Assembly: GCF_000202635.1 (NCBI RefSeq)
Contig: NC_015125.1
Location: 1,798,001-1,862,000, forward strand
Length of the DNA: 64,000 nt
Source: Microbacterium testaceum StLB037
GTDB taxonomy: Bacteria > Actinomycetota > Actinomycetes > Actinomycetales > Microbacteriaceae
Direction: 5' to 3'
How positions within the stretch are numbered: position 1 is the stretch's first letter; every line of letters begins with the position of its first letter. Under the pieces are notes generated by a model. The model saw only the letters and a list, made by a program, of their open reading frames with translations, was not told the DNA's origin and did no database searches. The position numbers were made by a program, and so were the translations under genes. Shown here piece after piece: positions 8,106 through 16,096 of the stretch.

Positions 8106-9104
8106 ATGCCCATCATCGACAGCGCCGTGTACGTCGACGGCCATCGCATCGAGAATCCCGCGAGCCTCGACCAGACCTTCGAGTACATGGAGGCGCACGG
8201 GGGAATGGCGTGGATCGGCCTCCTCCGGCCCTCACCGGAGGAGCTCGAGCGCGTCGCGGCCGAGTTCTCGCTGCATCCCCTCGCGGTCGAAGACGCGCTG
8301 GCCGGGCACCAGCGGGCGAAGCTCGAGCGATACGGCGGCAACCTCTTCGCGGTCCTGCGTCCCGCGCGCTACATCGACGAGACCGAGACGGTGGAGTTCG
8401 GCGAGCTGCACGTGTTCGTGGGCCGGGACTACGTCGTCACCGTGCGCCACGCCGAGGTGCCCGACCTCGCGCGGGTGCGGCACCGCCTCGAAGAACAGCC
8501 CGAGCTGCTGGCGCGCGGACCCGAAGCGGTGCTCTACGCGATCCTCGACGAGGTCGTCGACCAGTACGACCCCGTCGCCCGCGGACTGCAGAACGACGTG
8601 GACGAGATCGAGGATCAGCTCTTCGGCACGGGCGGGACCGAGCTGACTCAGCGCATCTACGAACTCGCTCGCGAGGTCATCCACTTCCAGCGGGCCACGG
8701 AGCCGTTGCGCGACATGCTCCAGGCGCTGCTGCGCGGAGCGGAGAAGTACGGCGTCGACATCGAACTGCAGCGGTCGCTGCGCGACGTGCTCGACCACGT
8801 CCTGCGGCAGTGCGACAAGCTCACGTCGATGCGATCGATCCTCGACAACGCCCTCACCGTCAACGCGACGCTCGTGACGCAGAGGCAGACCGAGACGTCG
8901 CTCGAGCAGAACGAGCAGGTGAAGAAGATCTCGGGATGGGCGGCGATCCTCTTCGGGCCCTCGCTGATCGGCGGCATCTACGGCATGAACTTCAAGAACA
9001 TGCCCGAGCTGGACTGGGAGTTCGGCTACCCCATGGCGCTGGTGCTGATGGTGGTCGTCTCCGCCGGTCTGTGGCTGACGTTCAAGATCAAGAAGTGGCT
9101 GTAG
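8106..9104 (+). CDS. corA: CorA-family divalent cation transporter
   Basis: A 332-residue CorA/Mrs2 protein: a long acidic cytosolic N-domain, a coiled helix of about 80 residues (from ~190), and two C-terminal membrane helices. The signature YGMNFKNMPE (GMN at ~293-295) links the helices, and the C-terminus is the basic KIKKWL. It forms pentamers that conduct Mg2+ (or Co2+/Ni2+) into the cell. It appears monocistronic; the 120 nt upstream show no riboswitch that I can recognise. Confidence 0.92.
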   Translation: MPIIDSAVYVDGHRIENPASLDQTFEYMEAHGGMAWIGLLRPSPEELERVAAEFSLHPLAVEDALAGHQRAKLERYGGNLFAVLRPARYIDETETVEFGELHVFVGRDYVVTVRHAEVPDLARVRHRLEEQPELLARGPEAVLYAILDEVVDQYDPVARGLQNDVDEIEDQLFGTGGTELTQRIYELAREVIHFQRATEPLRDMLQALLRGAEKYGVDIELQRSLRDVLDHVLRQCDKLTSMRSILDNALTVNATLVTQRQTETSLEQNEQVKKISGWAAILFGPSLIGGIYGMNFKNMPELDWEFGYPMALVLMVVVSAGLWLTFKIKKWL

Positions 9105-9176
9105 GCGGCGGCATCCGGAATCCCGACTCGCGGCGCGCTTGCTGGACAGGGGCTGCGTGAAACGAATGATGGGTAC

Positions 9177-10685
9177 GTGACCGACTCCACCCCCCGCTCC
9201 GGCGACGCTGCCGAGCAGATCCACACCTCGACCGTTCAGCTCGAGGACGCCGGCTACCACAAGCGGCTGACGTCGCGTCAGGTGCAGATGATCGCCATCG
9301 GCGGTGCGATCGGCACCGGGCTCTTCCTCGGAGCGGGTGGACGCCTGGCCGAGGCCGGCCCGTCGATCGTCATCTCGTACGCCGTGTGCGGCCTCTTCGC
9401 GTTCTTCATCCTGCGGGCTCTCGGCGAGCTCGTGCTGCACCGGCCGACCTCGGGCTCGTTCGTCTCGTACGCCCGCGAGTTCTTCGGCGAGAAGGCCGCG
9501 TTCGTCTCGGGCTGGTTCTACTGGATCAACTGGGCGACCACGACGATGGTCGACATCACCGCTGCCGCGCTCTACATGAACTTCTTCGGGAAGTACGTGC
9601 CGTGGATCGCCGCCGTGCCGCAGTGGGCGTGGGCGCTCGCCGCGCTCGTGACGGTGCTCGCGGTCAACCTCGTGTCGGTGAAGGTGTTCGGCGAGCTGGA
9701 GTTCTGGTTCGCCCTCATCAAGGTCACCGCCCTGGTCGCGTTCCTGCTCGTGGGCATCTACTTCGTCATCTTCGGCACGCCCACGGGAGCGCCCACCGGG
9801 TTCTCGCTCATCGCCGACAACGGCGGATTCTTCCCCAACGGCATCCTGCCCGCGATCATCCTGATGCAGGGCGTGGTGTTCGCCTACGCGTCCATCGAGC
9901 TCGTCGGCACCGCCGCCGGCGAGACGAAGGACCCCGAGAAGGTCATGCCGCGCGCGATCAACTCGGTCATCTTCCGCGTCGCGATCTTCTACGTCGGCTC
10001 GGTGCTGCTGCTCGCCCTGCTGCTGCCGTTCACCGCTTACTCGAAGGACGAGAGCCCGTTCGTGACCTTCTTCGGCTCGATCGGGGTGCCGGGCGTCGAC
10101 GTCATCATGAACCTCGTCGTGCTCACCGCGGCGCTGTCGTCGCTGAACGCGGGACTGTACTCCACCGGCCGCATCCTGCGCTCGATGGCGGTCGCCGGAT
10201 CGGCTCCGAAGTTCGCGTCCCGGATGAACAAGGCGGGCGTCCCCTACGGCGGCATCGCGATCACCGCGGTCGTGGCGCTGCTCGGCGTCGTCATCAACTA
10301 CGTCAACCCGAGCGACGCGTTCGAGACCGTCCTGAACGTCGCCGCGGTCGGCATCCTGGTCACCTGGGCGACCATCATGCTCTGCCAGATGAAGTTCAAG
10401 CGCCTGACCGATCGGGGGGAGCTGGTGCGCCCGAAGTTCCGGCTGTTCTGGGCGCCGTACACGGGCTACGCGACGCTGGTTTTCCTCGCGATCGTGCTGG
10501 TGCTGGTGTTCATCGACTCTCCCGCGACGCTCGTCGTCGCGATCGTTGCGAGCCTGCTGATCACGGCGGGATGGTTCGCGTGCCGCAAGCGCATCGCCGA
10601 GCTCGCCGCCGAGCGCGAGGGGTACACGGGGACGGTGCCGGTGGTGCCGAGCCCGTTCCCGAAGCCGCGCGACAAGAAGGACTGA
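9177..10685 (+). CDS. Amino acid permease (APC superfamily, GABA/asparagine permease type)
   Basis: A 502-residue, twelve-helix permease of the amino acid transporter family. The substrate-backbone motif GGAIGTGLFLGAG lies at residues ~42-54, and the consensus EL(V/T)GxAAGE is seen as IELVGTAAGETKDPEK near residue 240. It imports an amino acid with protons; closest in character to CycA/AnsP/GabP, which I cannot separate by eye. GTG start at 9177, with only a poor ribosome site. A 390-nt non-coding stretch rich in repeats follows its 3' end. Confidence 0.88.
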   Translation: MTDSTPRSGDAAEQIHTSTVQLEDAGYHKRLTSRQVQMIAIGGAIGTGLFLGAGGRLAEAGPSIVISYAVCGLFAFFILRALGELVLHRPTSGSFVSYAREFFGEKAAFVSGWFYWINWATTTMVDITAAALYMNFFGKYVPWIAAVPQWAWALAALVTVLAVNLVSVKVFGELEFWFALIKVTALVAFLLVGIYFVIFGTPTGAPTGFSLIADNGGFFPNGILPAIILMQGVVFAYASIELVGTAAGETKDPEKVMPRAINSVIFRVAIFYVGSVLLLALLLPFTAYSKDESPFVTFFGSIGVPGVDVIMNLVVLTAALSSLNAGLYSTGRILRSMAVAGSAPKFASRMNKAGVPYGGIAITAVVALLGVVINYVNPSDAFETVLNVAAVGILVTWATIMLCQMKFKRLTDRGELVRPKFRLFWAPYTGYATLVFLAIVLVLVFIDSPATLVVAIVASLLITAGWFACRKRIAELAAEREGYTGTVPVVPSPFPKPRDKKD

Positions 10686-10756
10686 GCCTCACGGGCTTCA
10701 CGCGGCGCTCGGGCCTCGGTCCGGGCGCCGCGGTCGTGTGCGGGGGAACGTGCGTT

Positions 10757-10811
10757 GAGTGTCCAGGACACCCGGACGTTTTCGGCTTCGGTCCGGGTGT
10801 TGTGGACACCC
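10757..10811. repeat. 55-bp palindromic intergenic repeat, copy 1
   Basis: GAGTGTCCAGGACACCCGGA on the left is mirrored by TCCGGGTGTTGTGGACACCC on the right around a 14-nt T/C-rich centre. It lies between the convergent permease and pobA genes. Three more copies occur at 10964, 24734 and 46911. The RNA would fold into a long hairpin on either strand, so a bidirectional terminator is one possible role. Confidence 0.85.
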
Positions 10812-10883
10812 AACAGGGCGGGGTGCCCGGATGCCGGCATCCCGGCGCTCGCGTTCCTGCTCGGGCGGCGCGCTCCCGTGTCC

Positions 10884-10962
10884 CGGGTCGGGTCGGGTCG
10901 GGTCGGGCCGGGCCGAGTCGGGTCGGGCCGGTTTGGGCCGGTTTGGGCCGGGCCGGGTCGGT
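10884..10962 (+). repeat. GGGTC/GGGCC short tandem repeat, potential G-quadruplex
   Basis: Between palindromic repeats 1 and 2 the sequence is an array of GGGTC and GGGCC 5-mers, with two GGGCCGGTTT 10-mers. Several G3N2 runs in a row satisfy the usual G-quadruplex pattern on the + strand. The rest of the 393-nt gap 10686-11078 holds only the two palindromic repeats and no gene I can support. Confidence 0.8.
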
Positions 10963-10963
10963 T

Positions 10964-11018
10964 GAGTGTCCAGAACACCCGGACGATTTCGATTTCGGTC
11001 CGGGTGTCTTGGACACTC
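10964..11018. repeat. 55-bp palindromic intergenic repeat, copy 2
   Basis: The best-preserved member: GAGTGTCCAGAACACCCGGA is mirrored by TCCGGGTGTCTTGGACACTC, leaving a short AT-richer loop (ATTTCGATTT). It sits about 60 nt beyond the stop of pobA and about 280 nt beyond the permease stop, between convergent genes. Confidence 0.88.
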
Positions 11019-11078
11019 GAGAGGGGGCGGGAGCGTGCGCGCCGGGTGGGGCGCCAGGGGGCGCGCGGCGGGAGCCGG

Positions 11079-12254
11079 TCAGGCGTCGAAGGGCCAGCCG
11101 CAGTACGCCTCGGCGAGGTAGGCGCGGCCGTGTTCGGACTCCACGACGGTGCGCAGCTCGCCGAGCTGGCGGCGGCGGTCGAAGTCGGTGGCATCCGGAG
11201 CCACGTGGAGCAGGCTCGTCATCCACCACGAGAAGTGCTGCGCCTTCCAGATGCGGCGGCTCGCGGTCTCGGGGTACGCGTCGAGCAGGCGCTCGTCGTG
11301 CTCGAGCAGCAGCGCCTCGAGGGCGGCGGCGAGGAGGCGGACGTCGGCGATCGCGAGGTTCATGCCCTTCGCGCCCGTCGGAGGCACTGTGTGCGCCGCG
11401 TCGCCGACGAGGGCGACCCGGCCGCGGCGCAGCTCGTGCGCGACGAAGCTGCGGAAGCGCAGCACGTCGCGCTGGAAGATGGGGCCCTGCTTCAACGTCG
11501 TGCCCGGCACGCGCTTCTGCAGCTCGTCCCAGAGCTGCTCCTCGCTGTAGGCGGCGGTGTCGGTGTCGGGGTCGCACTGGAAGTACATGCGCTGCACGGT
11601 GTCGGAGCGCTGGCTGACGAGCGCGAAGCCGTCGGGGGAGTTGCTGTAGATGAGCTCGTCGCTCGACGGCGGGGCTTCGCACAGGATGCCGAACCAGGCG
11701 AACGGATACTCGCGGAAGTACCCGCCCGTGCTCGATCCGGTCACGGCGGCGCGGGCGACGCTGCGCGAGCCGTCGGAGCCGACGACGAAGTCCGCCTCGA
11801 TCTCGAGGGGGTTCCCCTCCGCATCGCGGGCGATCACGCGCGGGCGATCGCCGTTCTCGATGCCTTCCGCGGTGATGCCGAAGCGCAGGTCCTGGCCCGC
11901 CGCGAGGCGCGCGGCGATGAGGTCTTTCAGCACCTCGTGCTGCGGGTACAGCCACACCGCCCGGCCGACCGTCTCGGCGAAGTCGATGCGGTGCCCCTCG
12001 CCCTCGAAACGCAGCTCGATGCCGTCGTGGCGGTGCCCGACGGTGCGCGCGCGCGACGCCTCGCCGATCGTGTCGAGCAGCTCGACGGTGCCCTGTTCCA
12101 GGATGCCGGCACGGATCGTGCTCTCGATCTCGTCGCGCGAGCGCTGGTCGATGACGACGGAGTCGATGCCCGCCCGATCGAGCAGGTGGGACAGCAGGAG
12201 GCCGGCGGGGCCGGCGCCGACGATGGCGACACGGGTGCGAACGGTGGTGGTCAT
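11079..12254 (-). CDS. pobA: 4-hydroxybenzoate 3-monooxygenase
   Basis: A 391-residue single-component flavin hydroxylase (family length about 390) that converts 4-hydroxybenzoate to protocatechuate with NAD(P)H and O2. FAD motif AIVGAGPAGLLLSHL lies at residues ~10-24. The second flavin motif GDAAHTVPPTGAKGMNLAIAD lies near 283-303, and SWW near the C-terminus matches PobA. ATG 12254 has AAGGAG upstream; 23 further in-frame codons are rejected for lack of a ribosome site. An IclR-type operator candidate lies 63 nt upstream. It feeds the pcaHGBDC operon next door. Confidence 0.93.
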   Translation of the reverse strand: MTTTVRTRVAIVGAGPAGLLLSHLLDRAGIDSVVIDQRSRDEIESTIRAGILEQGTVELLDTIGEASRARTVGHRHDGIELRFEGEGHRIDFAETVGRAVWLYPQHEVLKDLIAARLAAGQDLRFGITAEGIENGDRPRVIARDAEGNPLEIEADFVVGSDGSRSVARAAVTGSSTGGYFREYPFAWFGILCEAPPSSDELIYSNSPDGFALVSQRSDTVQRMYFQCDPDTDTAAYSEEQLWDELQKRVPGTTLKQGPIFQRDVLRFRSFVAHELRRGRVALVGDAAHTVPPTGAKGMNLAIADVRLLAAALEALLLEHDERLLDAYPETASRRIWKAQHFSWWMTSLLHVAPDATDFDRRRQLGELRTVVESEHGRAYLAEAYCGWPFDA

Positions 12255-12316
12255 GGCGTCTCCTTCGACGGTGCTGACTCCGATGCTGCCCGCCCCGCGC
12301 TCAACCGGCCGGAGTA

Positions 12317-12332
12317 TTCCCATTGATCGGGA
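12317..12332. promoter_or_regulatory. IclR operator candidate upstream of pobA
   Basis: TTCCCATTGATCGGGA, with TTCCC/GGGA arms, lies between pobA and its IclR gene. A near-identical copy is found at 13140, before pcaH. The shared sequence at two promoters of one pathway points to binding by the adjacent IclR protein (inference). Confidence 0.65.
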
Positions 12333-12368
12333 TGCCGCGCGGGCTCCCTGCGGCGCAGGCGGGCGGGG

Positions 12369-13121
12369 TCAGCGGCGGTAGCCGAGGGCGCGCTCCGTGT
12401 CGCGGGCGGAGCGGTGCAGCTCGACGAGGGCGAACTGGGTCTCGGCGTCACGGGGGAGCACGACCGAGAGGGCCGCGATCACGGCGCCGGTCTCATCGCG
12501 GACGGGAACCGCGACACCGGTGGAGACTTCGTCGACGTACCCCGGCGCGAGCACGCGGCCGAGCGTCCGGATCTCGGCGAGGGTGCGGCGTAGCGCCGCC
12601 GGGTCGACGATCGTCTCGGGCGTCACGCGGGCGAGCGGCCCCGCGAGGACGCGCTCCTGCAGGTCGTGCGGCGCGAAGGCGAGCAGCACCAGGCCCGATG
12701 ACGAGGCGTGCACCGGCAGGCGTCCGGCCACGCGCGTGATGTTGGCCCCGGAGTCGGGGGCGCTGAGACGCTCGAGGAAGAGCGCCTCGTCGTGCTCGAG
12801 GATCGCGAGCTGCGTGTGCTCGCGCACGCGCTGCTGGACGCGCTCCATGTACGGAAGGGCGGCTTGGCGCAGCCGGAGCGCGTGCGACGATCGCGTCGCC
12901 AGTTCCCACAGGCGCATCCCCACGCGCACGCGTCGCTCCTCGTCGCGCTCGAGGAGGCCGGCATCCACCAGTTCGTTCACGATCCGGTGGGCGGACGAGC
13001 TCGGCAGCCCCGCGCGCCGGCCGATGTCCGCGGTGGTCTGGGCGGTGCGCGTGGGGGTGAAGGTCTCGAGGATGCGGACCAGCCGTTCGGTGACCGAGTC
13101 GCCCGAGGGGGAGTTCGCCAT
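12369..13121 (-). CDS. IclR-family regulator of the pob/pca genes
   Basis: A 250-residue IclR protein. The N-terminal winged helix (residues ~10-65) includes TTADIGRRAGLPSSSAHRIV, and a GAF-like effector domain follows (~80-245) with TGVAVPVRDETGAVIAALSV. The family contains PcaU, PcaR and PobR, which respond to protocatechuate, 3-oxoadipate or 4-hydroxybenzoate. Here the gene sits between pobA (downstream, same strand) and the divergent pcaHGBDC operon. Two matching operator candidates, at 12317 and 13140, support control of both. ATG 13121 was chosen by domain start; its ribosome site is weak. Confidence 0.9.
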   Translation of the reverse strand: MANSPSGDSVTERLVRILETFTPTRTAQTTADIGRRAGLPSSSAHRIVNELVDAGLLERDEERRVRVGMRLWELATRSSHALRLRQAALPYMERVQQRVREHTQLAILEHDEALFLERLSAPDSGANITRVAGRLPVHASSSGLVLLAFAPHDLQERVLAGPLARVTPETIVDPAALRRTLAEIRTLGRVLAPGYVDEVSTGVAVPVRDETGAVIAALSVVLPRDAETQFALVELHRSARDTERALGYRR

Positions 13122-13139
13122 GGGCTCAGGATGCCACGA

Positions 13140-13155
13140 TTCCCATTGAGCGGGA
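13140..13155. promoter_or_regulatory. IclR operator candidate between iclR and pcaH
   Basis: TTCCCATTGAGCGGGA differs from the site at 12317 by one base. It lies 18 nt upstream of the iclR start and 56 nt upstream of the pcaH start, where one bound dimer could control both directions. Confidence 0.65.
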
Positions 13156-13211
13156 AGAATTGGCCGTCCGTGGCGGTCATGCCGGACGATGGTCTGGTCG
13201 AAGGAGACCCC

Positions 13212-14021
13212 ATGACGAACACTCCCGCCGCCGCGCCCGAGACACTGCTCGCGGCTCCCGATCAGGCCACGCAGGATCAGATCGTCGAGGAGATCCGCGC
13301 GCGTCACGCCGAGCTCGATGCGCGCGAGGCCGCGGGCCACCCGATTCCGGCGACCGCCCACGACTTCCCCGCGTACCGCTCGAGCGTGCTGCGCCATCCG
13401 ACGAAGAATCCGAAGCTCGTCGATCCCGAGACGATCGAGCTGTTCTCGCCCGCTTTCGGGCAGCGCGACGTCGCCGCGATCGAGTCCGACCTCACGCTGC
13501 AGCACGCGGGAGAGCCGCTGGGGGAGCGCATGGTCGTGCAGGGGCGGTTGCTCGACTCGTGGGGTCGGCCCGTGGCGAACCAGCTGGTCGAGATCTGGCA
13601 GGCGAACGCGGCCGGTCGCTACATCCACCAGCGCGACCAGCACCCCGCACCGCTCGACCCGAACTTCACCGGGGCGGGCCGTACGGTGACGAACGAGAAC
13701 GGCGAGTACCGCTTCACCACGATCAAGCCCGGTCCCTACCCGTGGAAGAACCACCGGAACGCGTGGCGGCCGGCGCACATCCACTTCTCGGTGTTCGGCT
13801 CCTCGTTCACGCAGCGTCTCGTGACGCAGATGTACTTCCCGGGCGACCCGCTCTTCGCGCTCGACCCGATCTACAACACCATCCACCGGCAGAAGGACCG
13901 CGACGCCCTCGTCGGCGTCTACGACCACGACCTGACCTCGCCCGAGTGGGCGACGGGATACCGCTTCGACATCGTCGTGGACGGTCCGGATGCCACGTAC
14001 TTCGAGCAGGAGGGTGAGTGA
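13212..14021 (+). CDS. pcaH: Protocatechuate 3,4-dioxygenase beta subunit
   Basis: A 269-residue intradiol dioxygenase subunit that holds the Fe(III) centre. It cleaves protocatechuate between the hydroxyls to 3-carboxy-cis,cis-muconate. Expected iron ligands are a Tyr in AGRYIHQRD, a Tyr in GPYPWKNH, and two His in RPAHIHFSVFG (residues ~190-200). ATG 13212 follows AAGGAG at ideal spacing. It is the first gene of a tight pcaHGBDC operon; pcaG follows. Confidence 0.95.
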   Translation: MTNTPAAAPETLLAAPDQATQDQIVEEIRARHAELDAREAAGHPIPATAHDFPAYRSSVLRHPTKNPKLVDPETIELFSPAFGQRDVAAIESDLTLQHAGEPLGERMVVQGRLLDSWGRPVANQLVEIWQANAAGRYIHQRDQHPAPLDPNFTGAGRTVTNENGEYRFTTIKPGPYPWKNHRNAWRPAHIHFSVFGSSFTQRLVTQMYFPGDPLFALDPIYNTIHRQKDRDALVGVYDHDLTSPEWATGYRFDIVVDGPDATYFEQEGE

Positions 14022-14052
14022 CATGACGACGACACCGACGCACGGCGTGGTT

Positions 14053-14069
14053 CCTGAGCCTGTCGAAGG
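14053..14069. repeat. CCTGAGCCTGTCGAAGG short interspersed repeat in pcaH-pcaG junction
   Basis: This 17-mer is one of a family (reverse complement CCTTCGACAGGCTCAGG) also found at 40244-40320, 42644 and 58647-58731. Here it sits between two near-copies of GAGCAGGAGGGYGA (about 14008 and 14073), each serving as a possible ribosome site for pcaG. Confidence 0.85.
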
Positions 14070-14088
14070 ACGAGCAGGAGGGCGACGA

Positions 14089-14682
14089 ATGATCCCGCCG
14101 AGCACCGCGGCCGAGCCCGCGCGCGTTGCCCCCGCCAAGACCCACCGCGCGACCCCCGGGCAGACCGTCGGTCCCTTCTTCGCCTACGGCCTGGAGTACC
14201 CGAAGCAGCACGAGGTGGTCTTCCCGCACTCGCCGGGGGCGATCGTGCTGGGCGGCACCGTGTTCGACGGGGCGGGTGCTCCCGTCCCCGACGCGCTGGT
14301 CGAGATCTTCGGGGCGGATGCCGACGGCTCCGTGCCGCGGGCGCGCGGCGCGTTCCGTCGCGACGACCACACGTTCACCGGCTTCGGGCGCGCGTTCACC
14401 GACGACGAGGGGCACTTCGAGTTCTGGACGCGCGAGCCCGGTGGCATCCAGGGTCGACCCGGTTTCTACGCGGCGATCGTGTTCGCCCGGGGGCTGCCCG
14501 ACAAGCTGCACACCCGGATCTACGTGCCCGGGGACGAGGCGGCGCTCGCCGCCGATCCGCTGCTGTCGACGCTGACGTCGGAGGAGCGCGCTAGCCTCGT
14601 CGCGACGCGTACGCCCGGCGGTGATCTCACGCACGACATCCGGCTCCAGGGCGAGAAAGAGACGGTCTTCCTTGCCTTCTGA
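14089..14682 (+). CDS. pcaG: Protocatechuate 3,4-dioxygenase alpha subunit
   Basis: A 197-residue partner of PcaH. TPGQTVGPFFAYGLEYP near residues 24-40 is typical of alpha subunits, and the intradiol-dioxygenase core follows with GFGRAFTDDEGHFEFWT. Alpha subunits lack the iron ligands but shape the pocket. ATG 14089 has AGGAGG upstream. A second ATG at 14023, also with AGGAGG, would add 22 residues encoded by an inserted short repeat. The family's usual length favours 14089, but both may be used. Confidence 0.9.
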   Translation: MIPPSTAAEPARVAPAKTHRATPGQTVGPFFAYGLEYPKQHEVVFPHSPGAIVLGGTVFDGAGAPVPDALVEIFGADADGSVPRARGAFRRDDHTFTGFGRAFTDDEGHFEFWTREPGGIQGRPGFYAAIVFARGLPDKLHTRIYVPGDEAALAADPLLSTLTSEERASLVATRTPGGDLTHDIRLQGEKETVFLAF

Positions 14683-16096
14683 GCCCTTGCCGCACATCGA
14701 CCTCGGTCTGCTCTCGCCCGTGACCGTCGGGCACGACCTGTTCGTGTCGGACGGGTTCGTGCTGAACGAGCTCGTGCGCGCCGAGTGTGCGCTCGTGGCC
14801 GCGTACGTGGAGGTGGGCGTCGCCCCGCGCGAGGCCCGCCGCGACATCGACCACGTCTTCGGTCTCGACGAGAAGTACAGCCACCTCACTCGCGGCCTCG
14901 ACGTCGACCGCCTCATCGCGGAGTCGGTGAGCGGGGGCAACCCGGTGATCCCCCTCGTCGGCATGCTCAAAGCGCAGGTGCCGGCCGAGCACCGCGGGTG
15001 GATCCACCGCGGGGCGACGAGCCAGGACATCCTCGACACGGCGCTCATGATGGTCGTCCGTCGCGCGATGGGACAGGTGCGCTCGTCGCTGAACATCGCG
15101 GGGCAGTGGACGCGGCAGCTCGCCGCGGCCCACGCCGACGACGTCGCGGCGGCGCGAACCCTGACCCAGCACGCCGTCCCCACGACCGTCGGGGCGCGGG
15201 CGGCGACGTGGGCCCGCGGGATCGAGCGGGCGGTGAAACGCATCGATGCGCTCGAGTACCCCGCGCAGCTCGGCGGAGCCGGCGGCACGCTCGCCTCGTT
15301 CGTCGAGATCACCGGGTCGGAGGAGAGGGCGGCGGCGCTGCCCGCGGCGTTCGCCCGGGCGACGGAGCTCGACGTCCCCGACGCGCCGTGGCACGTGACC
15401 CGGTGGCCCATCACCGAGATCGGTGACGCGATCGTGCAGGCGCTCGACGCGCTGGGGAAGTTCGCGGGCGACGTCGCGACCCTCAGCCGCACCGAGGTCG
15501 GCGAGGTGTCAGAGGGCGTGGGCGGCGGGTCGTCGGCCATGCCGCAGAAGCAGAATCCGGCGGAGGCGGTGCTCATCCGCTCCGCCGCCCTGCGTGCGCC
15601 GCAGTTGGCGGCGACGCTGCACCTCGCGGCATCCCTCGCCGTCGACGAGCGTCCGGACGGGGCCTGGCACGCCGAGTGGCCGACGCTGCGCGAGCTCGTG
15701 CGGCTCGCGCTCGGGGCGACGCGGCACGCGGCCTCGCTCGCCGCGCACCTGCGGGTGAACGTGTCCGCCGCGGAGCGCAACGCCGACCTGACCCGAGGAC
15801 GCCTCGTCAGCGAGCGGTTGCGCGGCGTGCTCGTGCCGTTGATCGGGGCGGAGCGTTTCGCCGAGCTGCTCGCGGGTGACGACGACCTCGCTCTCGCGCT
15901 GCGGGCGCTGCCCGAGACCGCGGGCCTGGACGTCGATGCGCTGCTCGACCTGCGTGCGTACGTCGGCCTCGCGCCGCGGCTGGCGCGGGGCGGCGGCGGG
16001 CCCAGCGGCGGCGGGCCGGGCGCTGGCGCCGAGACCGCACGCGATGACCGAGACCGCACGGGATCGGATGCCAACGGATACGGGGTGCACGAATGA
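14672..16096 (+). CDS. pcaB: 3-carboxy-cis,cis-muconate cycloisomerase
   Basis: A protein of about 474 residues in the fumarase/aspartase superfamily that converts 3-carboxymuconate to 4-carboxymuconolactone. The superfamily signature GGGSSAMPQKQNP lies near residues 285-297, and HRGATSQDILDTA near 110-122. The start is uncertain: no ATG precedes the conserved region (IDLGLLSPVTVGHDLF), so TTG 14672 (overlapping pcaG by 11 nt) or TTG 14687 is likely. The C-terminus ends in a Gly/Ala-rich tail, and the stop overlaps pcaD (ATGA). Confidence 0.9.
   Translation: MPSEPLPHIDLGLLSPVTVGHDLFVSDGFVLNELVRAECALVAAYVEVGVAPREARRDIDHVFGLDEKYSHLTRGLDVDRLIAESVSGGNPVIPLVGMLKAQVPAEHRGWIHRGATSQDILDTALMMVVRRAMGQVRSSLNIAGQWTRQLAAAHADDVAAARTLTQHAVPTTVGARAATWARGIERAVKRIDALEYPAQLGGAGGTLASFVEITGSEERAAALPAAFARATELDVPDAPWHVTRWPITEIGDAIVQALDALGKFAGDVATLSRTEVGEVSEGVGGGSSAMPQKQNPAEAVLIRSAALRAPQLAATLHLAASLAVDERPDGAWHAEWPTLRELVRLALGATRHAASLAAHLRVNVSAAERNADLTRGRLVSERLRGVLVPLIGAERFAELLAGDDDLALALRALPETAGLDVDALLDLRAYVGLAPRLARGGGGPSGGGPGAGAETARDDRDRTGSDANGYGVHE

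Noticed and set aside
9386..11617. A 743-codon plus-strand frame running from inside the permease through the repeats into pobA
   Set aside because: It overlaps the true permease in another frame, translates the G-rich microsatellite and is antisense to pobA.
12708..13211. Long 5' extension of pcaH in the same frame
   Set aside because: It would run antisense through the iclR gene; ATG 13212 has an ideal AAGGAG site and fits family length.
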